Below are positions 34,118 through 42,975 of a DNA stretch of 64,000 nucleotides, piece by piece. Origin of the DNA: Kitasatospora sp052076145 (GTDB lineage: Bacteria; Actinomycetota; Actinomycetes; Streptomycetales; Streptomycetaceae). The stretch's first letter is position 1, and each line of letters begins with the position of its first letter. The notes below the pieces were generated by a model that saw only the letters and a program-made list of their open reading frames with translations, searched no databases and was not told where the DNA came from. Position numbers and translations under genes: made by a program. The stretch covers positions 7,564,001 to 7,628,000 of the forward strand of contig NZ_CP197246.1 in NCBI RefSeq assembly GCF_052076145.1, given 5' to 3'.

Positions 34118-35662
34118 TCAGCTGGTCTGCACCGCGGTGTCGTCGATCACGAAGCTGGTCTGGAGCGAGGAGTCCTCGACACCGTTGAACTTGATCGTGA
34201 CGCTCTGGCCCGCGTAGGCGGACAGGTCGACCGACTTCTGCGCGTAGCCGGTGGCCGCGTTGACGTTCGAGTACGACGCCACGCTGGTGCCGTTGGCGGT
34301 GACGGTCAGCTTGTCGTAGGCCGTGGTACCGGTCTCGGCGGTGTCGATGTGCAGCCAGAAGCTCAGTGTCGCCTTGCAGCCGGCCGGGATGGTGACGGTC
34401 TGCGAGATGGAGTCGGTGTGCGCGGAGCCGTAGCCGTTCATCCACGCCTTCCAGGAGCCCGAGTGGGCGGCCTGCGAGGCGCTGTTGTCGACCACGCCGG
34501 AGGTGGTGGTCCACGGGGCGGCGGTGCCGGTCTCGAAGCCCGCGTTGCCGAGGAGTTGGGCCGGGGTGCAGCTGCCGCCGCCACCGGTGACGGTCCAGGT
34601 GAAGCTGGTGGAGCCGGTCTTGTTGGCGGCGTCCTTGGCAGTGACCGTGACGTTGTAGCTGCCCGCGGCGGTGGCGGTGCCGGTGATCTTGCCGCTGCTG
34701 CTGATCGACAGGCCGGTCGGCAGGCCGGTGGCCGAGAAGGTCAGCGGAGCGGTGCCGCCGGTCGCCGAGAGCTGGAGGCTCGCGGCGCCGTTCAGGGCGG
34801 TGGTCTGGTTACCGGGGTTGGTCACCGAGACCGTGCCGCTGCCGGCCGGCTTGGTGAGCAGGCAGCCGCTGACGTTGAGGTCGATGGCGTGGTTCGCGCC
34901 GACGCAGGTGGTGAACCAGTAGGTCTCCTCACCGTAACTCTGGCCCTTGGTGGCCGTGGTGGTGCCGTCGGCCGCCACCTCGCACGGGTTGTCGAGGGTG
35001 CACATCTCGCCGTTGTCGTTGCCGGTGTTGTTGATGCCGACGATCTTCTTGGTCGTGGCGTCGACGATCGGCGAGCCCGAGGTGCCGTGCGTGGTGTTGC
35101 AGCCCGAGCTGTAGCGGAGCGAGTCGTGCCAGGTCCACTGGTCCTCGCGCAGGGTGCCGACGAAGCCGTTGACGGAGCAGTTCCAGACCTGCTTCCAGTA
35201 CGACGACGGTATGAACATCGAGGAGCCGTCGACCGGGTGCGTGTCGCTGAGCGTCAGCGCGGTGGCCCCGTACTTGCTGGTGATGGAGGCGAAGGTGTCG
35301 GTGAGCTCGTACAGGGTGACGTCGGTGCCCGTCATGGTCGCGTAGAGCACCTTGTCGGCCTGGACGGTGCCGAGCGAGGCGCCGGAGGAGCTGAGCAGCG
35401 TGCCGCTGCGGCTGGCGCTGACGTTCTGGATCACCTGGCCGGCGGTGGGCATGGTGGGCAGGCAGTGCCCGTTGGTGAGCATCATCGCGCGGTCGGTGTC
35501 GACCGAGACCGGGTAGCGCACGAGCGAGGCGGAGCAGTCGTCCAGCGCGATGGTGGAGGTCAGATCGCCGCCCGCCTGTACGGCCTGTGCGGGGACGGCG
35601 GCGGTCATCGTGCCGGCGACGACGGCGGCTGCGCCGAGCGTGGCGGCAAGAGCCTTCAACAT
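34118..35662 (-). CDS. Secreted trypsin-like serine protease with Ig-like and C-terminal domains
   Basis: Exported protein of 514 residues. A Sec signal peptide ending A-Q-A is followed by a trypsin-like (S1) domain with the triad motifs T-N-G-H-C, G-T-D-V-T-L and G-T-S-G-S-P. A putative Ig-fold repeat (around 310-400, with L-P-T-G-L-S-I-S-S-S-G) and a beta-sandwich domain starting L-L-G-N-A-G-F-E-T-G follow; the last resembles carbohydrate- or protein-binding modules of secreted enzymes. The protease probably acts on extracellular protein, held at a surface by its C-terminal modules. The ATG at 35662 has AGGAGAACC upstream. Confidence 0.85.
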   Translation of the reverse strand: MLKALAATLGAAAVVAGTMTAAVPAQAVQAGGDLTSTIALDDCSASLVRYPVSVDTDRAMMLTNGHCLPTMPTAGQVIQNVSASRSGTLLSSSGASLGTVQADKVLYATMTGTDVTLYELTDTFASITSKYGATALTLSDTHPVDGSSMFIPSSYWKQVWNCSVNGFVGTLREDQWTWHDSLRYSSGCNTTHGTSGSPIVDATTKKIVGINNTGNDNGEMCTLDNPCEVAADGTTTATKGQSYGEETYWFTTCVGANHAIDLNVSGCLLTKPAGSGTVSVTNPGNQTTALNGAASLQLSATGGTAPLTFSATGLPTGLSISSSGKITGTATAAGSYNVTVTAKDAANKTGSTSFTWTVTGGGGSCTPAQLLGNAGFETGTAAPWTTTSGVVDNSASQAAHSGSWKAWMNGYGSAHTDSISQTVTIPAGCKATLSFWLHIDTAETGTTAYDKLTVTANGTSVASYSNVNAATGYAQKSVDLSAYAGQSVTIKFNGVEDSSLQTSFVIDDTAVQTS

Positions 35663-35858
35663 GGTTCTCCTTGTGGGGGATTGCCGGGTGTGCGACCTGT
35701 TGCGCACATCCGGGCCGCTTGAAGCTGCCATGGCCACTTCAATACCGTCAACTGTTCGGACCGAATTCGCGGTTGAGTTCCTGAGGACTGCGTGAGGTCG
35801 CCCGTGCCGCCTGTGGGGTGACGTTGCGCGGGTCGCACAGGCAGGCCTGGCGTTATGA

Positions 35859-35874
35859 CTAAGCGCTTGCTTAG
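35859..35874. promoter_or_regulatory. TetR-type operator-like palindrome
   Basis: CTAAGC and GCTTAG arms, separated by GCTT, form a 16-bp inverted repeat 57 bases upstream of the reductase start at 35931. Its AT-rich TAAGC core resembles TetR-family operators. No tetR-like gene lies next to it, so the regulator would act from elsewhere. Confidence 0.45.
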
Positions 35875-35930
35875 AATCAGGGGCGTCGGCTCGAAGGAAC
35901 CGAGCAGCTGCCCAGCCACCGGGAGACGCC

Positions 35931-36941
35931 ATGCCATCCGCAGAGAACCGCCAGATCCGCCTTGCCGCCCGCCCCGTGGGCGACGTCGGGCCCGAGTGCT
36001 GGGAGCACGCCAGCGTGCCCGCCGAGGCGCCCGGGGAGGGCCGGTTCGCGGGCCGTACCCGCTTCATCTCGCTCGACCCGGCGATGCGCGGCTGGCTCGA
36101 CGACCGGCCCTCCTACCTGCCGCCCGTCGGCCTCGGCGAGGTGATGCGGGCCGGATCGGTGGTCGAGGTCACCGAGTCGAACCACCCCGGCTTCCAGGTC
36201 GGCGACCTGGTCGTCGGCACCTTCGGCGTCCAGGAGCACGTCGTCTCCGACGGCAGGGGCGCGCTGAAGATCGACGGAACCGCCGCCGCGCCGTCGGTCT
36301 ACCTGGGCGCGCTCGGCATGCCCGGCATGACCGCCTACTTCGGGCTGCTGGAGGTCGGCGCGCTCAAGGAGGGCGAGACGGTGGTGGTGTCCGGCGCGGC
36401 GGGCGCCGTCGGCACGATGGTCGGCCAGATCGCCAAGGCGAAGGGCTGCCGGGTCATCGGCATCGCGGGCGGCGCCGAGAAGTGCGCGCTGCTGACCGGC
36501 GAGCTCGGCTTCGACGCCGCCATCGACTACCGCGCCGAGGACGTACGGAAGGCCCTGCGGGTCCACGCCCCGACCGGCATCGACGTCTACTTCGACAACG
36601 TCGGCGGCGAGATCCTGGACGCGGCCCTGGCCTGTCTCGCGATGCACGCCCGCGTGGTGATCTGCGGCGCGATCAGCCAGTACAACGCCACCAGCGGAGT
36701 CCAGGGCCCGTCGAACTACCTGTCGCTGCTGGTCCGCCGGGCCAGGATGGAGGGCTTCGTGGTCTTCGACTACGTCTCGCACTACGCCGGTGCGGCGCGC
36801 GAGATCGCCGGCTGGATCGCGTCCGGCCAGGTCAGGGTGCTGGAGCACGTGGTCAGCGGCACCGTGGACGACTTCCCGCAGACCCTCCAGATGCTCTTCC
36901 GGGGTGAGAACACCGGCAAGCTCGTCCTCGAACTCTCCTGA
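35931..36941 (+). CDS. NADP-dependent oxidoreductase, CurA/prostaglandin-reductase type MDR
   Basis: Zinc-free medium-chain reductase of 336 residues. The N-terminal half has the family pattern F-I-S-L-D-P-A-M-R-G-W and the C-terminal Rossmann fold has G-A-A-G-A-V-G-T-M-V-G-Q. The later N-V-G-G-E-I-L-D and G-A-I-S-Q-Y-N segments are diagnostic of the leukotriene B4 dehydrogenase/YncB/curcumin-reductase group, which reduce conjugated enones and enals. The ATG at 35931 is in a normal context. A TetR-type palindrome upstream suggests induction by a xenobiotic or reactive aldehyde. Confidence 0.9.
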   Translation: MPSAENRQIRLAARPVGDVGPECWEHASVPAEAPGEGRFAGRTRFISLDPAMRGWLDDRPSYLPPVGLGEVMRAGSVVEVTESNHPGFQVGDLVVGTFGVQEHVVSDGRGALKIDGTAAAPSVYLGALGMPGMTAYFGLLEVGALKEGETVVVSGAAGAVGTMVGQIAKAKGCRVIGIAGGAEKCALLTGELGFDAAIDYRAEDVRKALRVHAPTGIDVYFDNVGGEILDAALACLAMHARVVICGAISQYNATSGVQGPSNYLSLLVRRARMEGFVVFDYVSHYAGAAREIAGWIASGQVRVLEHVVSGTVDDFPQTLQMLFRGENTGKLVLELS

Positions 36942-36971
36942 CCACCAGATCCTGCCCCCACGGCGGCGGGC

Positions 36972-37290
36972 TCAGGTCGTGACGGTCCGGTAGACGGGGA
37001 TCGCCAGCAGCGCCATGCTCGCGCCGAAGAGCAGGAAGGTGTTGGGGGTCCCCAGGCTGTGCTGCAGCAGTGCGCCGAGCGCTGCGCCGGCGGGCATGGG
37101 CAGGCACGGCGAACATCAGCCCCTAGCCCAGGCGCATGGCGCAGAGCACCGGCGCGTTCCCGAAGCGCCGTTTCGCGCGGGGGGCGGTCAACGAGCCGAT
37201 GGCGGTCCCGACCCCGACGGAGCTGAGGAGGACTCCGTAACCGGCGTCGCTGAGGTTGAGCGGGCCTGAGGTGATGGCGGACATATTCAG
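36972..37290 (-). pseudogene. Decayed MFS transporter remnant
   Basis: Two pieces of one major-facilitator protein are visible on the minus strand in different frames. The upstream piece reads N-M-S-A-I-T-S-G-P-L, then a G-V-G-T-A-I-G-S-L helix, up to an in-frame TAG at 37123-37125; the same frame continues briefly with L-M-F-A-V-P-A. After a frameshift the C-terminal end follows (P-A-G-A-A-L-G-A-L-L, then F-L-L-F-G-A-S-M-A-L-L) to a TGA at 36972-36974. The N-terminal half of the transporter is absent. It is a broken gene with a stop, a frameshift and a truncation. Confidence 0.7.
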
Positions 37291-37325
37291 GTCGCCCTGA
37301 GCGGCCGGACTGCTGGTGGATGGAG

Positions 37326-37895
37326 CTACGCCCCACCAGGTCCCCCAAGGGTGGAGAACTGGGCAAGGGAGCCCGCGAAGGCGGCGAGAGCTGCGAAGTC
37401 GTCGTCCTGGAGTCCAATCCGGGGATTGACATGGTGGAGAAGGGCGGGAATCTTGTAACTGGCGGCCATGTATGCGTGATCGGCGTCGCCCTGTTCGTCG
37501 TCCACCCAGGCGAAAGGCCGGCCGTTGGCGTACGTCAGCAACGCCGCTGACTTCCAATGCACCCCGTCCGGACGCTCGTTGAGCAGAGAATCGCCGAAAT
37601 CGACGTACGGCAACTCGGGCAGACCGATTGCGGGCCCGATCCACCTGTTGGCGTCACTCATCCAGGTCGTGGCCCAGCACAACTCGTAGTCGAGAGCCAT
37701 CAACGCTCGCCCGTGGTCGGGGTTGAGCCAGACCCGGGGCGGCCGCCGATGACTTCGATAACTCCCGAACTCGTCGGCAATGCCGGGCTCTTGTGGAATG
37801 CAGAGAGTTGTGTAGCCCTCGGGTTGCTTCGCAGGCTCCGCCGCGTAGGGATTCAGGGGACCGTCGACGTCGAGGAACAGTAAAGGCCGACTCAT
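37326..37895 (-). CDS. HAD-like hydrolase domain protein
   Basis: A 189-residue protein starting with the HAD motif I pattern L-F-L-D-V-D-G-P-L-N. A Thr in A-T-T-W-M (motif II) and a later acidic F-A-W-V-D-D-E segment (motif IV) follow. This is the compact HAD-superfamily group often annotated as 'HAD domain-containing protein' in Streptomyces; the substrate could be a small phosphate ester, but the group is uncharacterised. It lies 25 bases downstream of the receiver-domain gene on the same strand, and the two may form an operon. Confidence 0.78.
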   Translation of the reverse strand: MSRPLLFLDVDGPLNPYAAEPAKQPEGYTTLCIPQEPGIADEFGSYRSHRRPPRVWLNPDHGRALMALDYELCWATTWMSDANRWIGPAIGLPELPYVDFGDSLLNERPDGVHWKSAALLTYANGRPFAWVDDEQGDADHAYMAASYKIPALLHHVNPRIGLQDDDFAALAAFAGSLAQFSTLGGPGGA

Positions 37896-37919
37896 GACAC
37901 CCCCGCCTCCGCTCCCGAA

Positions 37920-38276
37920 CTACTCGGCCGTCGAAGTCGGGGCTGTCGCCCGCTGCACACGGTAGCTCCAGCGTGTAAGTGACCGGACGACGGTTTCGGC
38001 GCCGATGGGGTTGGCGCTGTGAACGAAGACCGCTCCGATCTGGAAAGGTCGGCCGTTGAAGGCGGCCTCCTCCAAGAGGGTCACCACCGGCATGATGGTG
38101 TCGTCGCCGCCGAGATCGTGGTCGAGCCACAACTCGTCGATGAAGCCGGCGCGGTGCTCCTCCAGAAGCTGGGTGCCTTCGCGGCTGGTGCGGGCAATCC
38201 GCGTGGTCCTGGGGAGCGGCCGGAGATCGTCTATACCGAGGACGACGGGCATCGGCGCAGTGGGGGCTTCGTTCAT
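37920..38276 (-). CDS. Cyclic-phosphate-processing receiver-domain (cREC) protein
   Basis: A 118-residue protein with a receiver-like core: V-L-G-I-D-D-L-R-P at the start and the acidic L-W-L-D-H-D-L-G-G-D motif in the middle. This matches the small cREC family, predicted from comparative genomics to process cyclic phosphate ends. I use the ATG at 38276, where the conserved strand begins a few residues in, rather than more distant in-frame starts. It precedes the HAD-like gene, a plausible phosphate-handling pair. Confidence 0.68.
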   Translation of the reverse strand: MNEAPTAPMPVVLGIDDLRPLPRTTRIARTSREGTQLLEEHRAGFIDELWLDHDLGGDDTIMPVVTLLEEAAFNGRPFQIGAVFVHSANPIGAETVVRSLTRWSYRVQRATAPTSTAE

Positions 38277-38477
38277 CGGATCATTGTCACAGTAGGCGGA
38301 CGAGATGACCGCGGGGTATTCCAGACACGCGCACTGCATGCCTACTCCGTGCTGGCGCAACGACAGCGGCTGTCACCCGGACGTTCCCGGGTCGCCTTTT
38401 GGAACGGCAGGGGCTCTCGGGGGCTTCGGCGAGTTCGACGCGAAGTGATCGGTGGCGGCGGTCTTGAATTTTGAGTC

Positions 38478-38924
38478 CTACCTGGGAGCGGGCTCCAGCA
38501 CGAAGACGGGGATCACACGGTCGGCCTTCGCCTGATATTCGACGTACGGCGGATACGCGGCGACCGCGCGCTCCCACCACTCGGCCTTCTCGTTCCCGGT
38601 GATCTCACGGGCCGTCATGCCTCGGCGTTCGGGCCCGTCCTGGAGCTCTACGTGCGGGTCGGACTTGACGTTGAAGTACCAGACCGGGTGACGTGGGAAG
38701 CCGCCGTTCGAGGCCACGGCCGCGTACCGTCCTCCGTGCTCCACACGCATCAACGGGATCTTGCGGATCTTGCCGCTCTTCACGCCGCGCGTCGTGAGAA
38801 TCACGACGGGCAGGCCCGTGTCCCAGAGCGTCGATCCCTGCGCGCCGCCCGAACTCTCGTACAGCTCGACCTGATCGCGCACCCACTGCACCGGACTCGG
38901 CCCGTACTCGCCCTCAAGAGGCAT
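38478..38924 (-). CDS. Nitroreductase-family deazaflavin (F420)-dependent oxidoreductase
   Basis: DDN-family flavin/deazaflavin oxidoreductase of 148 residues. The N-terminus M-P-L-E-G-E-Y and W-V-R-D-Q-V-E-L-Y, the central L-T-T-R-G-V-K-S-G-K-I-R-K and P-L-M-R-V-E-H, and Y-A-A-V-A-S-N-G-G are standard family motifs. Members use F420H2 to reduce quinones or nitro compounds. The ATG at 38924 is preferred because it gives the usual family length and has GAGGTGG six bases upstream; an in-frame start at 39017 would add 31 residues without family similarity. Confidence 0.85.
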   Translation of the reverse strand: MPLEGEYGPSPVQWVRDQVELYESSGGAQGSTLWDTGLPVVILTTRGVKSGKIRKIPLMRVEHGGRYAAVASNGGFPRHPVWYFNVKSDPHVELQDGPERRGMTAREITGNEKAEWWERAVAAYPPYVEYQAKADRVIPVFVLEPAPR

Positions 38925-39124
38925 CGCATCCACCTCATCGTCAAGAATGTGAATTGTGAAGGCCCTTGTTCCCACTCCGGTCGGAGGCGCCTCCCAGGTG
39001 AAAAACCTATCGGGCACTACCCGCGTGTTCGTGTCGGGCGCGGTGGCCGTTCGGGTGGTCTCGCAGGCCGGGGCGGTCCCGACCTGACCACCTGGACCAA
39101 CCTCGATCTACTTGTCGAGGCGGA

Positions 39125-39262
39125 TTGTTGTCGCTGGTCAGAAGGGTTTGGCAGAGCAGCCACAGTCGCAGGCGCTTGGGCTCCCAGCGGCGAGCGTCGT
39201 ATCCAGGCGAGCAGGTCGAGGGCGAGCTGGGTGAATTCCAGGCAGATGCGGTTCTGAACAGC
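39125..39262 (-). pseudogene. Remnant of an IS1380-like transposase C-terminus
   Basis: In the 412-base gap upstream of the F420-dependent reductase gene, the minus strand encodes N-R-I-C-L-E-F-T-Q-L-A-L-D-L-L-A-W and, after a small deletion and frameshift, R-R-W-E-P-K-R-L-R-L-W-L-L. Both resemble the C-terminal region of IS1380-family DDE transposases. Nothing of the catalytic domain or the terminal repeats is left. I assign the family from memory of conserved motifs, so treat it as probable. Confidence 0.5.
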
Positions 39263-39336
39263 GTTGTGCCAACTTCCAGACCCGGCTGCGGACTTCCGCC
39301 CGCGCGCGACGGATCGCGGCCACGGCGCGGGGCCGG

Positions 39337-39774
39337 TCAGTTCTTCTTCAGCTCCTCGGCGAACATCACGAGGATGCCACTGGGACCGCGGACGTACGTG
39401 AGCTTGTAGATGTCCTCGTAGGTCGCCACACCGCGAAGCGGATGGCAGCCGTGCTTTGCGGCTGTCTCAAGGGCTTTGTCGATGTCGTCGACCGAGAAGG
39501 CGACGCGATGCATGCCAATCTCGTTGGGACGAGTGGGCTTCGACTCGATCGCTTCGGGGTGGATGTACTCGAAGAGTTCAAGGCGACCGTGACCGTCTGG
39601 CGTCTGGAGCATCGCAATCTTGGCGTGATTGCCGTCAAGGCCGACGGCGGTGTCGGTCCACTCACCACTGACCGTGTGACGGCCGACGACCGTGAGGCCG
39701 AGGTCGGCGAAGAAGGAGATCGCTGCTTCGAGGTCGCGAACGGCGATGCCGACGTTCTCGAGTTTGATGGCCAT
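39337..39774 (-). CDS. VOC-family (glyoxalase-like) protein
   Basis: A 145-residue protein of the vicinal-oxygen-chelate superfamily. Two beta-alpha-beta-beta-beta units begin at L-E-N-V-G-I-A-V-R-D-L-E and at M-H-R-V-A-F-S-V-D-D-I-D; candidate metal ligands are the His of M-H-R-V and the Glu of E-L-F-E-Y. Substrate unknown: members include glyoxalases, dioxygenases and antibiotic-binding proteins. An ATG at 39774 starts the canonical first strand; one at 39783 would add three residues. Codon use has more A/T than its neighbours, in line with a transferred region. Confidence 0.82.
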   Translation of the reverse strand: MAIKLENVGIAVRDLEAAISFFADLGLTVVGRHTVSGEWTDTAVGLDGNHAKIAMLQTPDGHGRLELFEYIHPEAIESKPTRPNEIGMHRVAFSVDDIDKALETAAKHGCHPLRGVATYEDIYKLTYVRGPSGILVMFAEELKKN

Positions 39775-40119
39775 GCGTTGCATGCTACCGAGCGAGGCCG
39801 ATCGGGTGCTTCCGGCAAGGACGCGGACCGTCTCGACCGGCAGTACCGCACCGGCCTGCGAAAGCTGCCCCTGCACGACACCGCACAGAACCTGCCGGAC
39901 GAAACCGGCCCCCGTCAGAGGCCGCTGTCGATGTGGCTGGCCTCATTCGGGACGTCCGACGCCTGACCTTGGATCAGGTGCAGGAGCTGAGCGAGACCGC
40001 GACGAGCACGCGGTGAGCCACGGGTCGACAGCTTCGGGAGTCGTGTCGCGGTCTCTGGGTGATCAGCATCGACGAGTTTTGATGTCGCTCATTCCGAGAG
40101 TTGGCGTAGGGTCGCTCTG
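39775..40119. other. Intergenic stretch with no convincing gene
   Basis: This 345-base gap separates the divergent VOC and S1 genes. A short open frame on the plus strand up to a TGA near 39966 contains R-L-D-R-Q-Y-R-T-G-L-R-K-L but has no plausible start of its own and no family resemblance. It may be debris from an earlier gene. Promoters for both flanking genes must lie here; I could not identify clear -35/-10 pairs. Confidence 0.4.
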
Positions 40120-40701
40120 GTGACCCATCCGCTGCCCTCCCCGGCCCTGAGAGAGTTCCTGTCGACGCTTCGTCGGGGTGAGGTGCGGTCGGGGGCCGTT
40201 GTCTCGATCGAGCAGTACGGCGTACTTGTTGATCTCGATGAGGCGCCCGAGTACTCGGTGGGGATCATTCCGCTGCCGGAGGTGTCGTGGAAGTGGATCC
40301 CTCCGCAGGAGACCCTGACAGTAGGCCAGCGGGTCACTGCCGAGGTCCTGGGGGTGGAGGCCGAGATGCGAGGGCAGGTCGTCCTGTCCGTGATCGCTCT
40401 GCAGCCGAACCCCTGGTTGGCCTGGGTCGATCGGGTCGGTAGTGTCCTGACCAGCCGTGTCACGAAGGCGGTCCCGTTCGGAGTCTTCGTCCGAGTCGAT
40501 GACGGCATGGATGGCCTGGTTCACGTCTCCCAGCTGCCGCATCCCGGCGAGCACTACCGGGTCGGCGACGAGATGACGGTGCGGATCGCCGGCGTAGAAC
40601 CGGCACGGCGCCGGATCCGGCTCACTCTGGTGATCGGTGATGAGCAGTCGAACGATGCCTGTGCTCCGTCCGGTCATCGATGGCGGGAGCCCGGCCGATG
40701 A
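40120..40701 (+). CDS. Protein with two S1 RNA-binding domains
   Basis: A 193-residue protein with two S1-type OB folds: residues 18-90 (G-A-V-V-S-I-E-Q-Y-G-V-L-V-D-L) and 105-170 (V-T-K-A-V-P-F-G-V-F-V-R-V, then G-L-V-H-V-S-Q-L). The second is canonical, the first divergent. Such stand-alone S1 proteins bind RNA and are common in Streptomyces without a known role. The start is a GTG at 40120 with no strong ribosome site. The C-terminal 20 residues are charged and unstructured. Confidence 0.82.
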   Translation: MTHPLPSPALREFLSTLRRGEVRSGAVVSIEQYGVLVDLDEAPEYSVGIIPLPEVSWKWIPPQETLTVGQRVTAEVLGVEAEMRGQVVLSVIALQPNPWLAWVDRVGSVLTSRVTKAVPFGVFVRVDDGMDGLVHVSQLPHPGEHYRVGDEMTVRIAGVEPARRRIRLTLVIGDEQSNDACAPSGHRWREPGR

Positions 40702-40788
40702 ACCTACCGGCGCCTGGCCCGCGACCACCGAGCTCTCCCGGCCGATCCGAAGCGGTGGGCTCGTCCGCCGGTGCTCGACGCTGTGAGG

Positions 40789-42858
40789 TCACGGCTCAGT
40801 ACGGCGGAAGGCGGCAAGGCCCTCGGTGATCGCCTGTGCCAGCTCCGCCTGGCTGGTGTAGTGCGCCACTGAGGGGTTGATTCGGGTCGGGGCAGAGAGA
40901 TCGTCGCCGCGGACCACCTTGACCGAGGCCGTCGCGAGTGACTGGCCGTCACCGGCCGGTGGCAGCAGGACGACGTCGAGGTCGGCCGCCCGGAAGGCGT
41001 CCCCCGCCCGGCCGGGCGGGATGGCCAGGGACAGGTGGAAGTCGCACGCGGTGTTGCCGGGGACGGTGACGGGGTACTCGAAGGCGCCGGGACCGACCGG
41101 CTCCGCGCGTCCGCTCAGCTCCTCCACGCTGGGTGAGGTCTGCTTCAAGGACTGGACCTGTACGCCCGCCGGCATGGTGATCCGCAGGGCGAGGTTCCGC
41201 GCGAAGGCCTGGCGGGTGCGGTCGATGATCGAGACCAGCTCGCGGGCCAGGCTCCCGTCTGCGGTGGGCGTGGAAGGGGTGGCGACGATGTCCACGGTAC
41301 CGCTCAGTGCGGTCGTGACCGATCTGAGTTGACTGACCGACCAGTTGACTCCGATGCCGCGCGCGTGGCAGGAGAAGCGGCCGGTCGAGGCAGCGAGGGC
41401 TGCCGCCAGCTCCTCGGTGGTCTCGGCCGTCGCCTCCAGGTCGGTCAGGAGGATCGAGGTGCGGACCGTGTCGGGGTGCGCGGCGAACAGCCGGTCGGCG
41501 AGCCTGATCCAGCGTCCGAAGGCCGCTGCCGAGACCGGGGCGAGCCCGGTCAGTGCAGCCTGCGCCTCGGCCTTGGTCGCCGCGCTCGCCCGGACCAGCC
41601 GCATGGTGTCGGGGTAGAGCATGCGCGCGTACTCCGATCCGGCCACCACGGCGAAGGCGACGCCCTCGTCCAGGCTGTCGACGGCCTCGACGACGCACTG
41701 CCGGACGGCTTCGAAGTCCGCCTCCGGTAGCCCGTCCGACAGCCCGACCAGGAAGACCAGCGAACGCGGCGCCGCCGCCGCTAGGTTGTGCGAGTCGGCC
41801 TCCGCGCCGAGCACGGTCAGGATGGCGTGGGCGACGGTCGCGTCCGGCGTGAGGTACTGGTCCTGAAACACCTCGACGCCGATGCCCGAACCCGGCGTCG
41901 CAGCTGCCGTCGCCGAGTGCTCGGCGAGCACGGTCGTACCGTCCGGCACGGTGGGTGGGTACGCCACGGCGGGCTCGCGCGACGCGGTCGTTCCCGGCGC
42001 GGTGGGCCCCGGCCGGGGCCGGCCGAGCTCGCGGAGCCGGTCGGCGACGACCCCGGCGTACGTCGGCCGTGCGGCTGGGTCTTTGCTGAGCAGGGCCGAG
42101 ACCAGTTGCTGGAGCCCGTCCGGGAGCCCGGGGCGCAGCGAGGCCAGGAGCGGCGGCGGTGTGCGGATGTGATGCAGCATCACGGCCCGGTAGTCCCCGT
42201 AGGACTGGAACGGCGGCCGCCCGGTGAGCAGCGCGAACAGCACGCAGCCCAGCGCGTACAGATCGGCCCGCCCGTCGACTCGCTGCCCGTCGCACTGCTC
42301 GGGGGCCATGTAGGCGGGCGTGCCCACGGCACTGCCCTCGCGGGTGAGGTCGGAGTTGGCGTGCATGAGCCCGGCGACTCCGAAGTCGCAGACCTTGATC
42401 CTGCCGTCGGCGAGCAGCATGAGATTGGCGGGCTTGATGTCCCGGTGGACGATGTGGGCCTGATGGGCGTACGAGAGTGCGTCGGCGACCTGCGCGCCGA
42501 TGTCCAGCGTCTGCGCGACGGGAAGGCCGGATTCGTGCTCGTCGAGCACGGCGGCGAGGTCCCGCCCGTCGAGCAGTTCCATGACGACGTAGGGCTGCCC
42601 GTCCTGGACCCCGTAGTCGAAGACCTCGGTGATGCCGGGGTGCCGGAGCCCGGCCGTGACGGTGGCCTCCCGCTCGAACCGGGCCAGGGCGCGGCCGCCG
42701 CCGGACTGCTGCGGGGGAAGGAACTTGATCGCGACCGGGCGGCCGAGTCTGAGGTCGTGAGCGCGCCAGACCTCGCCCATGCCGCCTCGTCCGAGCAGCC
42801 GCTCCAGCCGGTGCCGGTGGTCGATGTACATCCCCGCAGCGTTCAAGGCCCCCCGCAT
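40789..42858 (-). CDS. Serine/threonine protein kinase fused to a VWA-like domain
   Basis: A 689-residue cytoplasmic protein. Residues 15-275 form a Hanks-type kinase with an intact glycine loop (G-R-G-G-M-G-E-V), catalytic Lys45, H-R-D at 138-140, D-F-G at 158-160 and A-P-E. A Pro/Thr/Ala-rich linker leads to a C-terminal half with a VWA-like fold (about 360-530: L-V-F-L-V-G-L-S-D-G, S-I-L-L-T-D-L-E-A) whose metal site (D-x-S-x-S) is degenerate, then a beta-rich end. There is no membrane anchor or PASTA domain, unlike PknB. Phosphorylation targets are unknown. The kinase is likely active from its motifs. Confidence 0.88.
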   Translation of the reverse strand: MRGALNAAGMYIDHRHRLERLLGRGGMGEVWRAHDLRLGRPVAIKFLPPQQSGGGRALARFEREATVTAGLRHPGITEVFDYGVQDGQPYVVMELLDGRDLAAVLDEHESGLPVAQTLDIGAQVADALSYAHQAHIVHRDIKPANLMLLADGRIKVCDFGVAGLMHANSDLTREGSAVGTPAYMAPEQCDGQRVDGRADLYALGCVLFALLTGRPPFQSYGDYRAVMLHHIRTPPPLLASLRPGLPDGLQQLVSALLSKDPAARPTYAGVVADRLRELGRPRPGPTAPGTTASREPAVAYPPTVPDGTTVLAEHSATAAATPGSGIGVEVFQDQYLTPDATVAHAILTVLGAEADSHNLAAAAPRSLVFLVGLSDGLPEADFEAVRQCVVEAVDSLDEGVAFAVVAGSEYARMLYPDTMRLVRASAATKAEAQAALTGLAPVSAAAFGRWIRLADRLFAAHPDTVRTSILLTDLEATAETTEELAAALAASTGRFSCHARGIGVNWSVSQLRSVTTALSGTVDIVATPSTPTADGSLARELVSIIDRTRQAFARNLALRITMPAGVQVQSLKQTSPSVEELSGRAEPVGPGAFEYPVTVPGNTACDFHLSLAIPPGRAGDAFRAADLDVVLLPPAGDGQSLATASVKVVRGDDLSAPTRINPSVAHYTSQAELAQAITEGLAAFRRTEP

Positions 42859-42975
42859 TCCGCCCGGCCGTCCGACCCCCGGCCCGAAGGCCGCGGTCGC
42901 ACCGGCTCCGCAGCACGACTGTACTGCGGAGCCGGAGGCCGTAGCCGAAAGGTGGTGCCGGTCAGCCGCGCCCGG

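Noticed and set aside
39442..39966. Plus-strand open frame across the VOC gene and its upstream gap
   Set aside because: Most of it is the shadow of the VOC gene; the remaining part has no start or homology that I can name.
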